A DNA stretch of 64,000 nucleotides from an uncultured Lachnospiraceae bacterium (GTDB lineage: Bacteria; Bacillota; Clostridia; Lachnospirales; Lachnospiraceae): contig CAJTTZ010000009.1 of NCBI GenBank assembly GCA_910579505.1, forward strand, positions 62,001 to 126,000. The letters run 5' to 3'. Of the stretch, positions 44,489 through 53,554 are shown one piece after another. The notes under the pieces were generated by a model, which was not told the origin of the DNA, searched no databases, and worked only from the letters and a program-made list of their open reading frames with translations. Within the stretch, counting starts at the first letter, position 1, and every line of letters begins with the position of its first letter. A program made the position numbers and the translations under genes.

Positions 44489-44824
44489 ATGTCGGATAAA
44501 GAGATCATAGAGGCAGCCAGAGCTTTTGCAGATAAGATTATGACCTCGGATACTTACAGGGAATATTATTACCAGAGAGAAAAAATCAAGAAGCAGCCGG
44601 AGCTTTATGAGAAAGTGAACGAGTTCAGGCAGCGCAACTTTGATTTGCAGAATGAGACGGACAGCGAGGATATGCTTGACCGTATGGAGGCTTTCGAGAG
44701 GGAATACGAGAAATTCAGGGAAGATCCTCTTGTGGATGATTTTCTTAGGGCAGAGCTTGCCTTCTGCCGCATGATGCAGGAGGTCTACGTGCTGTTAGCC
44801 GATGAAGTGGATTTTGAGGTCTGA
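44489..44824 (+). CDS. YlbF family protein (RicF/YmcA-like)
   Basis: The 111-residue, charged, all-helical protein matches the YlbF/YmcA family: AARAFADKIMTSDTYREYYYQREKI, PELYEKVNEFRQRNFDLQ and FLRAELAFCRMMQEVY. In Bacillus YlbF, YmcA and YaaT form a complex that steers RNase Y in mRNA maturation. Its position directly after RNase J fits an RNA-processing role, but that is inference. AAAAGGAG precedes the ATG. Confidence 0.85.
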   Translation: MSDKEIIEAARAFADKIMTSDTYREYYYQREKIKKQPELYEKVNEFRQRNFDLQNETDSEDMLDRMEAFEREYEKFREDPLVDDFLRAELAFCRMMQEVYVLLADEVDFEV

Positions 44825-44868
44825 CAGCTTGACCGTATACGCGTGTCAGGCTGTGAAAGGAACGGATT

Positions 44869-45273
44869 ATGAGTATAAAAGAAATTATCGGTTCCACGGC
44901 GGAACTGATTATCAAAATAGTAGTTTTGATTTTTGCCGCCTCGTATATTATGCGGACCGCCACGGCGGCCTATGATTATGGCTACCGCATATTTACCGAG
45001 GAGCCGGTATCTCTCGGAGAAGGCAGATTAATCAGCGTCAGCGTGGAGGAACCGGTGTCCGCCATGGAAGTTGGGAAGATGCTGGAGGAACGGGGACTGA
45101 TCCGCGACGCAAAACTTTTTCTGCTGCAGGAACTTTTGTCGGAAAACCACGGTAAGCTGCAGCCGGGCATCTATGATCTGAGTACCGCAATGACGGCGGA
45201 GGAGATGATGGATGTGATGGCGGCGGATGCCCCGGAGGAGGGCGAAGAGGATACGGAAGGAGAGTCACAGTGA
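44869..45273 (+). CDS. MltG-like membrane protein lacking the catalytic domain
   Basis: The 134-residue protein has one N-terminal membrane helix (about 12-32) and then a LysM-like domain as in the first part of MltG/YceG: ISVSVEEPVSAMEVGKMLEERGLIRDAKLFLLQ and GKLQPGIYDLSTAMTAEEMMDVM. It stops in an acidic tail, so the transglycosylase domain with its catalytic glutamate is missing. In Bacillus yrrL (MltG) occupies this place before yrrM (trmR), so this is the positional counterpart. The stop overlaps the trmR GTG by 4 bases (GTGA). Confidence 0.8.
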   Translation: MSIKEIIGSTAELIIKIVVLIFAASYIMRTATAAYDYGYRIFTEEPVSLGEGRLISVSVEEPVSAMEVGKMLEERGLIRDAKLFLLQELLSENHGKLQPGIYDLSTAMTAEEMMDVMAADAPEEGEEDTEGESQ

Positions 45274-45935
45274 TTTCAGGCGAGCGTATGGATACATTTC
45301 TCGCTTCCCTGGATGCGGGCAATACCGCTTTTCTGGATCAGATAGAACGTGAAGCTTTGGAAACCAATGTGCCGATTATACGCACGCAGACACAGGGACT
45401 GCTGCGGTTCCTGCTTGCGGTGCAAAAGCCCATGTCCATTTTGGAAGTGGGATGTGCCATTGGTTTTTCTGCGCTTCTGATGAGCGAGTATGCCCCCGAG
45501 GGCTGCAGGATCACTACCATAGAAAAGTACGAGAAACGAATACCTGTAGCGAAGGAAAACTTCGCGCGGGCGGGAAAACAGGATGTCATCACACTTCTGG
45601 AGGGAGATGCGGCGGATATTCTGAAAGAGTTGACAGGTCCGTACGATTTCATATTTATGGATGCGGCAAAGGGGCAGTATATCCATTTTCTGCCGGAGAT
45701 TCTGCGGCTCCTTGCACCAGAAGGGCTCCTGGTGTCCGACAATGTGCTGCAGGACGGGGATATTATCGAATCACGGTTTGCCGTGGAGCGGAGAAACCGC
45801 ACGATCCACAGCAGGATGCGGGAGTATCTTTTTGAACTGACGCATAATGAGGGGCTTCGGACGGTAGTGCTGCCTATAGGCGACGGCGTGACGGTAAGCT
45901 GTGTGACAGGGAGTGCTAAAGACATCGTGCCATAG
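45270..45935 (+). CDS. trmR: tRNA 5-hydroxyuridine methyltransferase TrmR (class I O-methyltransferase)
   Basis: The 221-residue SAM-dependent O-methyltransferase has ILEVGCAIGFSALLMSEYAP, ITTIEKYEKRIPVAKENF, YDFIFMDAAKGQYIHFLPEILRLLAPEGLLVSDNVL, closely matching Bacillus YrrM. TrmR methylates 5-hydroxyuridine at tRNA position 34 to 5-methoxyuridine. The GTG start overlaps the previous stop codon and has GGAAGGAG at a good distance. The hydroxyuridine it needs is made by the product of the next gene. Confidence 0.9.
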   Translation: MISGERMDTFLASLDAGNTAFLDQIEREALETNVPIIRTQTQGLLRFLLAVQKPMSILEVGCAIGFSALLMSEYAPEGCRITTIEKYEKRIPVAKENFARAGKQDVITLLEGDAADILKELTGPYDFIFMDAAKGQYIHFLPEILRLLAPEGLLVSDNVLQDGDIIESRFAVERRNRTIHSRMREYLFELTHNEGLRTVVLPIGDGVTVSCVTGSAKDIVP

Positions 45936-46012
45936 GACGCGGTACCAGGAACTTCTAAATGTCACATTGGGGAAGGCCAAAAACCGGCATTCTCCGAAGA
46001 GGGAGACGTGCA

Positions 46013-47263
46013 ATGATGAAAAAACCAGAGCTGCTGGTGCCCGCCGCCAGTCTGGAAGTATTAAAAACAGCTGTTATTTTCGGGGCGGACGCGGTATATA
46101 TTGGAGGGGAAGCTTTCGGACTGCGGGCAAAAGCGAAAAATTTTTCCGCGCAGGAGATGGCGGAGGGCATAGCTTTTGCCCATGGAAAGGGCGTAAAGGT
46201 GTATGTGACCGCGAATATTCTGGCGCACAATTATGACTTGGAAGGAGCCGCAAACTATTTTCGGGAACTTAAGGGGCTGCAGCCGGATGCGCTGATCATA
46301 GCAGATCCCGGCATGTTTGCGCTGGCGAGGAAAATCTGCCCGGAAATTGACGTCCACATTTCCACACAGGCTAACAATACGAACTACATGACCTACCGCT
46401 TCTGGCATGAACAGGGGGCGAAGCGGGTTGTGTCCGCAAGAGAGCTTTCTTTGCGGGAAATAAAGGAAATCCGGGAAAATATTCCGAAAGAGATGGAGAT
46501 TGAGAGCTTTGTGCACGGGGCAATGTGTATCTCCTACTCGGGACGCTGCCTTCTGAGCAACTACTTTACCGGGCGGGACGCAAACCGGGGGGCGTGCACC
46601 CACCCCTGCCGATGGAAGTACGCGCTGGTGGAGGAGACGAGGCCGGGAGAGTACCTGCCCGTCTTTGAGAACGACAGGGGCACCTTTATATTCAACTCCA
46701 AGGATCTGAATATGATTGAGCACATCCCTGAACTGGTGGATGCGGGTATTGACAGCTTTAAGATTGAGGGCAGGATGAAGACTGCTCTGTATGTGGCGAC
46801 TGTGGCACGAACCTACAGGCGGGCGATTGACGATTATTTTGTCTCGGAGGAACAGTACCGCGCCAATATGGACTGGTACCGGGCGGAAATTGCCAAGTGC
46901 ACTTACCGCAAATTTACAACGGGGTTCTATTTTGGGAAAGCGGATGAGAATACACAGATCTACGACGAGAGTACCTATGTGAGCGAGTATATTTATCTGG
47001 GGATTGTGGGCGCGGTGGTAGAAGCGGACAGCGGAAATGGCCGAAGACAGCTCTGCGCCCGCATCGAACAGCGCAATAAGTTCAGCGTGGGGGACGATAT
47101 AGAGATTATGAAGCCGCGCGGGGAAAATATTTCCGTCAAAGTACTCGCCATGTATGACGCGGAGGGGAATCCTGTGGAGTCCTGTCCGCACCCGAAGCAG
47201 ATGATCGACGTGAGACTGTCGGAAACGCCTGAAGTGGGGGATATTCTGCGGGTGGAGAAATAA
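46013..47263 (+). CDS. trhP: U32 family protein, tRNA uridine-34 hydroxylation (TrhP)
   Basis: The 416-residue member of the former 'collagenase-like peptidase U32' family has PELLVPAASLEVLKTAV, GADAVYIGG, the U32 signature ESFVHGAMCISYSGRCLLSNY and the downstream cysteine pair GACTHPCRW expected to hold a cluster. TrhP-type proteins hydroxylate U34 of tRNA using prephenate-derived chemistry. GAGGGAGACG precedes the ATG. Bacillus has two tandem U32 genes (yrrN, yrrO) here; this genome has one, with C-terminal similarity to the long type. Confidence 0.9.
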   Translation: MMKKPELLVPAASLEVLKTAVIFGADAVYIGGEAFGLRAKAKNFSAQEMAEGIAFAHGKGVKVYVTANILAHNYDLEGAANYFRELKGLQPDALIIADPGMFALARKICPEIDVHISTQANNTNYMTYRFWHEQGAKRVVSARELSLREIKEIRENIPKEMEIESFVHGAMCISYSGRCLLSNYFTGRDANRGACTHPCRWKYALVEETRPGEYLPVFENDRGTFIFNSKDLNMIEHIPELVDAGIDSFKIEGRMKTALYVATVARTYRRAIDDYFVSEEQYRANMDWYRAEIAKCTYRKFTTGFYFGKADENTQIYDESTYVSEYIYLGIVGAVVEADSGNGRRQLCARIEQRNKFSVGDDIEIMKPRGENISVKVLAMYDAEGNPVESCPHPKQMIDVRLSETPEVGDILRVEK

Positions 47264-47287
47264 AAATTTTTACTTCGGAGAAAACGC

Positions 47288-48724
47288 ATGACATACCTTT
47301 CGATCACCTTTTACCTGTTCGCTGTAGTGGCGGTACTGCTCTATTATATTCTGCCGTTAAAGTACAGATGGCTTATACTGTTTTTTGGAAGCATCCTTTT
47401 TTACTGGTGGGCAATGAAAAGCAGCGCAGGACTGGCAATTGTTTTAGTGACCGTCATGGCGGCTTACGGTGCGGGACTGCTTTTAGAGCGGTGGAAGAAC
47501 AAAGGCATATTGGCAGGCGCCGTCTGTCTGATGGTCCTTCCGTGGCTGTGCGTGAAAAATGGAAATTATATTCTGCAAATCTTATTGCACAAAAATGCGG
47601 TTGACTGGATTGTGCCGGTGGGCATTTCCTTTTATACATTACAGGTGATATCTTATTTGGCGGATATCTACAGAGGCAGGATCGCCGCGCAGAGAAATCC
47701 GGCAAAATTTATTCTGTTTGTCATGTTTTTTCCTCAAATTGTACAAGGTCCCATTCCCCGCTATGACAGACTGGCGGATCAGCTTTATGCCGGGCACCGT
47801 TTTGATGAGAAAATGGTGGTGGGCGGCTTTTACCGTATTTTGTGGGGATTTTTTCTGAAGCTGATGATTGCCAATCAGGCGGCGCGGTTTGTCGATTGTG
47901 TTTACGAATCTTACCAGATCTATGTGGGATGCTATGTTCTGGTGGCCGGAATCCTGTACAGCGTAGAGCTGTATGCGGATTTTGCGGCATGCATTTCTAT
48001 CTCCAAGGGAGTGGCGAATCTGTTTGGCGTTGAACTTGCGGATAACTTCCGTCATCCTTATCTGGCGGTCTCTGTCAAGGATTTTTGGCACAGATGGCAT
48101 ATATCCCTCAGTGAATGGCTGAAAGATTATATTTATATACCCTTAGGCGGCAGCAGGAAGGGCCGCGTCAGGACATATATGAATTTGATTTTGACTTTTT
48201 TGGTCAGCGGCGTCTGGCACGGTGCAGGCCTGCGGTTTCTCGTCTGGGGAATGATACATGCGGCCTATCAGATCGCAGGGGATATGACGCGCAATATACA
48301 GCGGAAGGCGGCAAAAGTTCTGAGGCTTGAGGAATCGGCGGGAGCGGCGCTGTGGATACGGCGGGTCTGGACATTCCTGTGCGTCATGATGGCGTGGATT
48401 CTTTTCCGGGCGGAGAGCCTTACGAAGGGGCTGCAAATGTTGTATAGTATGTTCCGGGTCAGAAATCTGTGGATATTTACCAATGACTCGCTGCTTACAA
48501 TGGGGTTAGAATGGAAGGAGTGGGTGGTATTAGGCATCAGCGTCCTGATTTTGTCTGTGGTCAGTATCAGGCAGGAACAGGGAGTCTCATTCTCAGAGAT
48601 GATTTTCAGGCAGCCTCTTTATGTGAGGTGGCTGCTGTATCTGGCTGCCATTTTCGGCATTATGACTTTTGGCGGCTATGGACAGGGATACGATGCGCAG
48701 GCGTTTATTTACGGGGGTTTTTGA
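47288..48724 (+). CDS. MBOAT family O-acyltransferase
   Basis: The 478-residue polytopic protein has about 11 membrane helices and the MBOAT core of AlgI/DltB: FPQIVQGPIPRYDRLADQL, YSVELYADFAACISISKGVANLFG, KDFWHRWHISLSEWLKDYIYIPLGG and the active-site histidine in LVSGVWHGAGLRFLVWG. These proteins pass acyl groups from a cytoplasmic donor across the membrane to a surface polymer. A matching SGNH-type protein is encoded 3 bases downstream. No dltA/dltC genes are adjacent, which favours O-acetylation of a polysaccharide over D-alanylation. Confidence 0.92.
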   Translation: MTYLSITFYLFAVVAVLLYYILPLKYRWLILFFGSILFYWWAMKSSAGLAIVLVTVMAAYGAGLLLERWKNKGILAGAVCLMVLPWLCVKNGNYILQILLHKNAVDWIVPVGISFYTLQVISYLADIYRGRIAAQRNPAKFILFVMFFPQIVQGPIPRYDRLADQLYAGHRFDEKMVVGGFYRILWGFFLKLMIANQAARFVDCVYESYQIYVGCYVLVAGILYSVELYADFAACISISKGVANLFGVELADNFRHPYLAVSVKDFWHRWHISLSEWLKDYIYIPLGGSRKGRVRTYMNLILTFLVSGVWHGAGLRFLVWGMIHAAYQIAGDMTRNIQRKAAKVLRLEESAGAALWIRRVWTFLCVMMAWILFRAESLTKGLQMLYSMFRVRNLWIFTNDSLLTMGLEWKEWVVLGISVLILSVVSIRQEQGVSFSEMIFRQPLYVRWLLYLAAIFGIMTFGGYGQGYDAQAFIYGGF

Positions 48725-48727
48725 CAA

Positions 48728-50203
48728 ATGAGGAAAAGATTGGGATTTGCCGCAAAACTCATATGTTTTTTTGTGCTGTTCGGGGGCTGTTACTATGCTT
48801 ACTGCAGATGGATTACGCCGAAATTCTTTACGGATACGGACTGGCCTACCACGACCACCTTTGCCGGGTTTTATGATCTGGACAAGGACAGTGTGGACGT
48901 GCTTTTTCTGGGGAGCAGCCATGGGGTTACGTCGTTCTGCCCGCAGGAAGTGTACAATCAATACGGGATTACCAGCTACAATCTGAGCAGCGACCAGCAG
49001 GGGCTTGTGACATCCTATTACTGGCTCAAAGAGGCACTTCGCTATCAGACGCCGAAGGCGGTGGTTCTGGAATGTTATTTCTGTTTTCCCTACATTGCCG
49101 ACGAGCCGCTTAATACGGATGAAAGCTATACCAGAAAGGCGATTGATTTTATGAGATGGTCGCCGGTAAAGGCAGAGGCGGTCAGGACCATATGCGATAT
49201 AGACGCCAATCAGGATGCGTGGAGCTATTACCTTCCGCATCTGCGCTACCATGAGAGGTGGCTTTGGGATAAGCCGGACAGAAATGATTACACCTACCGG
49301 GAAATGGCAGGACACTCCGAGTTGAAAGGATATTCGCCCCTGCATTTTTATCTGGGTGAGAAGGGGGAAGGGTTTGAACCGCACAATATGGAGGAGGCGG
49401 CGGGCTACGCACAGATGGCGCCCCTGATGTTGGAGTATTTGGATAAAATCAATGAGTTATGTCGTGAAAACGAGATTTCCCTGATTCTGACCATTACGCC
49501 GGCGGTGTCTGCGAACATTGACATGTGCAATGCGGTGCGGGCATACGCAGACCGGGAGGGCTGTACTTTCATAAGCTTCAACGAGCAGAATATTTACAGG
49601 CAGATGAATTATCAGATGGACATGGATAACTGCGACGATGGACATCCCAATATCTGGGGCGCGGTGAAGGTGTCCGGGTATATTGGCGGCGTCTTAAAGG
49701 AACAGTTCGGCTTAGGAGGCAGGATAGAGCCTCAGTGGGAGGAGACAAAGGGAGACTATGCTTTTACGCTGGACGCCTGCGAGCGGTGGCATGAGGGGGA
49801 TCTGGACCCGTACCTTTCGCTCTTGAACCATGAACAGTACACGCTCGTCATCACTTACCAGAGCGACGTGTACAATCTGGAGGAATCCACGGTAGAAACA
49901 TTGAGGGAGCTCGGTCTGTCGGCGGATCTGATGGGACAGGACGGGTGTAATTATCTGGCGGTTATTTCAGAAGGGAAGGTGCTGACGGAGCAGCTGGCCT
50001 TTGGGGACGCCGAATACCAGGGTGTGCTGCCTGGAGGCCATGTGCCGCTGTACGCGCGCAGCGCAAGGACTGAGTGGGGCGGCAGTATGACATCCGTTTC
50101 CTTTGGAGGGGAAGCGTATTACAGTGAGAACAGTGGTCTGCATGTGGTTGTTTACAACAATCAAAATCGGAAAATGGTGGATGGCAGATGGTTCGAAACC
50201 TGA
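48728..50203 (+). CDS. SGNH-like membrane-anchored acyl-transfer partner
   Basis: The 491-residue protein has one N-terminal membrane helix (about 7-25) and an extracellular SGNH-hydrolase-like domain with LFLGSSHG (Ser63/64) and DDGHPNIWG near residue 305, the usual Ser and Asp-x-x-His parts of the triad. The last third is a separate beta-rich domain. By analogy with AlgX, DltD and PatB it should take the acyl group brought across by the MBOAT protein and attach it to a surface glycan. The target is unknown. Confidence 0.8.
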   Translation: MRKRLGFAAKLICFFVLFGGCYYAYCRWITPKFFTDTDWPTTTTFAGFYDLDKDSVDVLFLGSSHGVTSFCPQEVYNQYGITSYNLSSDQQGLVTSYYWLKEALRYQTPKAVVLECYFCFPYIADEPLNTDESYTRKAIDFMRWSPVKAEAVRTICDIDANQDAWSYYLPHLRYHERWLWDKPDRNDYTYREMAGHSELKGYSPLHFYLGEKGEGFEPHNMEEAAGYAQMAPLMLEYLDKINELCRENEISLILTITPAVSANIDMCNAVRAYADREGCTFISFNEQNIYRQMNYQMDMDNCDDGHPNIWGAVKVSGYIGGVLKEQFGLGGRIEPQWEETKGDYAFTLDACERWHEGDLDPYLSLLNHEQYTLVITYQSDVYNLEESTVETLRELGLSADLMGQDGCNYLAVISEGKVLTEQLAFGDAEYQGVLPGGHVPLYARSARTEWGGSMTSVSFGGEAYYSENSGLHVVVYNNQNRKMVDGRWFET

Positions 50204-50258
50204 GTGGAAACAGGTGCCGGAGAGGTTTTTGCGAAAAAAAGAAATTTATGCTTGCATT

Positions 50259-50286
50259 TTGAGAAAAAGTAGGGTATTCTTATAGA
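50259..50286 (+). promoter_or_regulatory. Possible glutamine synthetase promoter
   Basis: TTGAGA (50259-50264) and TATAGA (50281-50286) are 16 bases apart, about 95 bases before the start codon. A run of A followed by a run of T lies in the leader. Confidence 0.4.
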
Positions 50287-50382
50287 CGTAAATTGTATAC
50301 AGGTATTCAGAACGATGGCGTTCCAAAAAAAGAGTTTTTTTGGGGCGCATTTTTTTGAAACCGGGTGAGGAGGATGATTATT

Positions 50383-52494
50383 ATGAGCGAAGTATTCAAT
50401 GTGGAAGAGATATTTGCGAAAAACGTGTTTACCCTCGGAAAGATGCAGCAGCGTCTGACAAGAAATGCTTACAAGGAAGTCGTCAAGGTGATGAATGAGG
50501 GCGGGGAGCTGTCCATGAGCACCGCAAATATCGTTGCCAAGGCAATGAAGGACTGGGCAGTGGAGAACGGCGCGACACATTATACACACTGGTTTCAGCC
50601 GCTGACCGGCATCACCGCGGAAAAGCATGATGCTTTCGTATCCCATCCCGACGAGATGGGCAAGATGCTGACAGAGTTTTCCGGCAAAGAGCTGATCAAA
50701 GGCGAGCCGGATGCGTCCTCCTTCCCTTCGGGCGGTTTGAGGGCGACTTTTGAGGCGAGAGGCTATACCGCATGGGACATCACATCCCCCGCGTTTTTGA
50801 AAGAATCCGGCTGCGGCACGATTCTCTGTATCCCCACCGCATTCTGCTCCTACACGGGCGAGGCGCTGGATAAGAAGACACCGCTCCTGCGTTCCATGGA
50901 GGCGCTGAGCGAGCAGGCGCTGCGCATCGTTCGGCTGTTCGGCAATACCGGGGCAACCAAGGTAACCGCTTCTGTAGGTCCCGAGCAGGAATACTTTCTG
51001 GTAGATAAAGATTTATATATGAAGAGAACCGACCTGATGTTTGCGGGGCGTACCCTTTTCGGCGCGCCGGCCCCCAAGGGACAGGAGATGGAGGACCATT
51101 ACTTCGGCGTCATCCGTGAGCGCGTCGGCGCATATATGAAGGACCTGAACGAGGAGCTGTGGAAACTCGGCGTGACGGCAAAGACCCAGCACAACGAGGT
51201 GGCGCCGGCGCAGCATGAACTTGCACCGATCTATGAGACGGCAAACATCGCGGTGGACCACAACCAGATCGTTATGGAGACCATGAAGCGGGTGGCTGTA
51301 AAACACAGTATGCGCTGCCTGTTACATGAAAAGCCTTACGCGGGCGTGAACGGCTCCGGCAAGCATGACAACTGGTCGATCACTACGGACAATGGCGTAA
51401 ACCTGTTAGATCCCGGCGACACGCCCAACGAGAACGTGCAGTTCCTCCTGGTGCTCGCGTGCATTATGAGGGCGGTGGACATACATGCGGATCTGCTCCG
51501 CCAGTCCGCTTCGGACGTGGGAAACGACCACAGGCTTGGCGCGAACGAAGCACCTCCGGCAATCATCTCCATTTTCCTCGGCGAGCAGCTTGAGGATGTG
51601 GTGACACAGCTGATCGAGACTGGCGAGGCAACCTCTGTCAAGGAGGGCGGCAAGCTTTTAACAGGCGTGAGCACCCTGCCCGATTTCCAGAAGGACGCCA
51701 CCGACAGAAACAGAACGTCGCCCTTTGCATTCACGGGCAACAAGTTTGAGTTCCGTATGGTGGGGAGCGCGGACTCTATCGCAAGTCCCAACACCACCCT
51801 GAACGCGATTGTGGCGGAGGCATTCTGCGAGGCGGCTGACATTCTGGAGCAGGCGGAGAACAAGGAGCTGGCGATCCATGACCTGATTAAAAAATACATG
51901 ACTGAGCACCAGAGAATCATTTTCAACGGCAACGGCTACTCTGACGAGTGGGTGGCGGAGGCTGCAAGAAGGGGACTTCCGAACATTAAGTCCATGATCG
52001 AGGCGGCGGGCACGCTGACCACCGACAAGGCGGTGAAACTGTTTGAGAAGTTCGGCATCTTCACAAAGGTGGAGCTGGAGTCCCGCGAGGAGATCATTTA
52101 CGAGACTTACGCGAAATCTATAAACATAGAAGCGCTTACCATGATCGACATGGCAGGCAAGCAGATCATTCCCGCGGTCATCCGCTACACGAAGGTTCTT
52201 GCGGACACCGTGAATGCGGTGAAGACGGCAGGCGCGGATGCGACCACACAGGATGAACTTCTGACAATCGTCGGCGAGAAGCTGACGGCGATGCAGACAG
52301 CGCTTGCGAAGCTGAAAAAGGCGGAGAAAGAAGCTTCCGTCATGGAGGATGCAAAGGCACAGGCATTCTTCTACAAAGACACGGTGAAGGCGGCGATGGA
52401 CGAACTGCGCGCCCCGGCGGATGAGCTGGAAATGATCGTGGATAAGGAATATTGGCCGATTCCGACCTATGGAGAGCTGATGTTTGAGATCTGA
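50383..52494 (+). CDS. glnN: Glutamine synthetase type III
   Basis: The 703-residue size is that of GSIII, which is far larger than GSI. The protein has the GSIII features SFPSGGLRATFEARGYTAWD, SVGPEQEYFLVDKDLY, AKTQHNEVAPAQHELAPIYE, KPYAGVNGSGKHDNWS and SSNDHRLGANEAPPAI-like DVGNDHRLGANEAPP. It condenses glutamate and ammonia to glutamine with ATP. GAGGAGG at 50367-50373 fits the ATG used. GSIII is typical of Bacteroidetes, cyanobacteria and Clostridia. Confidence 0.96.
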   Translation: MSEVFNVEEIFAKNVFTLGKMQQRLTRNAYKEVVKVMNEGGELSMSTANIVAKAMKDWAVENGATHYTHWFQPLTGITAEKHDAFVSHPDEMGKMLTEFSGKELIKGEPDASSFPSGGLRATFEARGYTAWDITSPAFLKESGCGTILCIPTAFCSYTGEALDKKTPLLRSMEALSEQALRIVRLFGNTGATKVTASVGPEQEYFLVDKDLYMKRTDLMFAGRTLFGAPAPKGQEMEDHYFGVIRERVGAYMKDLNEELWKLGVTAKTQHNEVAPAQHELAPIYETANIAVDHNQIVMETMKRVAVKHSMRCLLHEKPYAGVNGSGKHDNWSITTDNGVNLLDPGDTPNENVQFLLVLACIMRAVDIHADLLRQSASDVGNDHRLGANEAPPAIISIFLGEQLEDVVTQLIETGEATSVKEGGKLLTGVSTLPDFQKDATDRNRTSPFAFTGNKFEFRMVGSADSIASPNTTLNAIVAEAFCEAADILEQAENKELAIHDLIKKYMTEHQRIIFNGNGYSDEWVAEAARRGLPNIKSMIEAAGTLTTDKAVKLFEKFGIFTKVELESREEIIYETYAKSINIEALTMIDMAGKQIIPAVIRYTKVLADTVNAVKTAGADATTQDELLTIVGEKLTAMQTALAKLKKAEKEASVMEDAKAQAFFYKDTVKAAMDELRAPADELEMIVDKEYWPIPTYGELMFEI

Positions 52495-52538
52495 TTTAAA
52501 AAAAATAAAATTTTTTCAAAAAAAGTGGAAAAAAGGGC

Positions 52539-52567
52539 TTGCCAAACGGCCCTTTTTCCGCTATAAT
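52539..52567 (+). promoter_or_regulatory. tRNA-Gln promoter
   Basis: TTGCCA (52539-52544) and a perfect TATAAT (52562-52567) are 17 bases apart; transcription would start about 7 bases before the tRNA. Confidence 0.82.
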
Positions 52568-52580
52568 CCTTAATTGTTGA

Positions 52581-52652
52581 TGGGCTATCGCCAAACGGTA
52601 AGGCAACGGACTCTGACTCCGTCATTTCAAGGTTCGAATCCTTGTAGCCCAG
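52581..52652 (+). tRNA. tRNA-Gln (anticodon CTG)
   Basis: A complete cloverleaf can be drawn: acceptor TGGGCTA with TAGCCCA, anticodon stem ACGGA with TCCGT around loop CTCTGAC (anticodon CTG, reading CAG), and T arm CAAGG-TTCGAAT-CCTTG. The discriminator base is G and CCA is not encoded. It lies alone, not in a tRNA cluster. Confidence 0.95.
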
Positions 52653-52656
52653 CTAA

Positions 52657-52691
52657 AAACCCTGATGAGAATATTTCATCGGGGTTTCTTT
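52657..52691 (+). terminator. tRNA-Gln terminator
   Basis: AAACCCTGATGA (52657-52668) pairs with TCATCGGGGTTT (52676-52687) with one wobble, followed by CTTT. Confidence 0.75.
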
Positions 52692-52821
52692 GATTCGCAG
52701 GTCCGTATGGAAGTCTGCTACTTCACAGCATGCGGGCCGCGCGGCGAGCAGGGAGTTCCTGCTCGGTTTCAGAGGCTGATGTGGGGGAGGGACGGCAGCG
52801 GACTGCCCCGGGGTGGAAGAA

Positions 52822-53544
52822 ATGATAAAAATCGCTATCATTGAGGACGAACAGACGCATACGGAACTGCTTTCGGCGTATCTGCAGACATGGGGTGAGG
52901 CGCAGGGTCAGGCTGTCTCGATACAGACCTTTTTAAGCGCGGAAAGTTTTCTTTTTGTCTGGGAGGAGACGAATGATTTTGACATTCTCTTCGTGGATAT
53001 CCAGATGGGGAAAATGAACGGGGTTGAGATGGCGAGGAAAGTAAGGGAGCGGGACAGGGGAATCGCCATCGTGTTCACGACGGGCATCGCGGATTATATG
53101 GGATGCGGCTACGAGGTGGAGGCGCTTCACTATCTGCTGAAACCGATCAGTATGGAGAAGGTCGGAGCGTGCATGGACAAGGTGATGCGGCGGAGTGAAA
53201 AAGAGGCGTTTGCGCTGGTGCACGGCAGAGAAGAGACGATGAAGATTGCCGTCGGGCACATTTCCTATGTCGAGGCCAGGGGGCATGGCTGTGTGATGGA
53301 AACCTATGTCAGAGACGGTTTCTGCGGGCGGATAGAAATTGCAGAGAGTATTTCCGAGATGGAACGACAGCTTGGAGCGCACGGATTTGTCAGATGCCAC
53401 CGCTCCTATCTGTGCCGCGTGGAAAGCATCTGCCAGATCGGAAAAACCGAGATTACGCTTGACAGCGGAAGCAGGATTCCTGTCAGCAGACGGATGTATG
53501 CAGAGATAAACCGCGCGTTTATCGCGCATTTTCGCCACGGTTGA
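52822..53544 (+). CDS. LytTR-family response regulator (AgrA/ComE type)
   Basis: The 240-residue regulator has a receiver domain starting MIKIAIIEDE with phospho-acceptor Asp59 (LFVDIQMGKMNGVEMA) and a KP near residue 110. A C-terminal LytTR DNA-binding domain follows (ISYVEARGHGCVMET ... HGFVRCHRSYLCRVESI ... SGSRIPVSRRMYAEI). The ATG after GGGGTGGAAG is chosen; a GTG three codons upstream is possible. It forms a pair with the GHKL kinase 10 bases downstream and probably controls the ABC exporters that follow. Confidence 0.93.
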   Translation: MIKIAIIEDEQTHTELLSAYLQTWGEAQGQAVSIQTFLSAESFLFVWEETNDFDILFVDIQMGKMNGVEMARKVRERDRGIAIVFTTGIADYMGCGYEVEALHYLLKPISMEKVGACMDKVMRRSEKEAFALVHGREETMKIAVGHISYVEARGHGCVMETYVRDGFCGRIEIAESISEMERQLGAHGFVRCHRSYLCRVESICQIGKTEITLDSGSRIPVSRRMYAEINRAFIAHFRHG

Positions 53545-53554
53545 GGTGGAAGGA

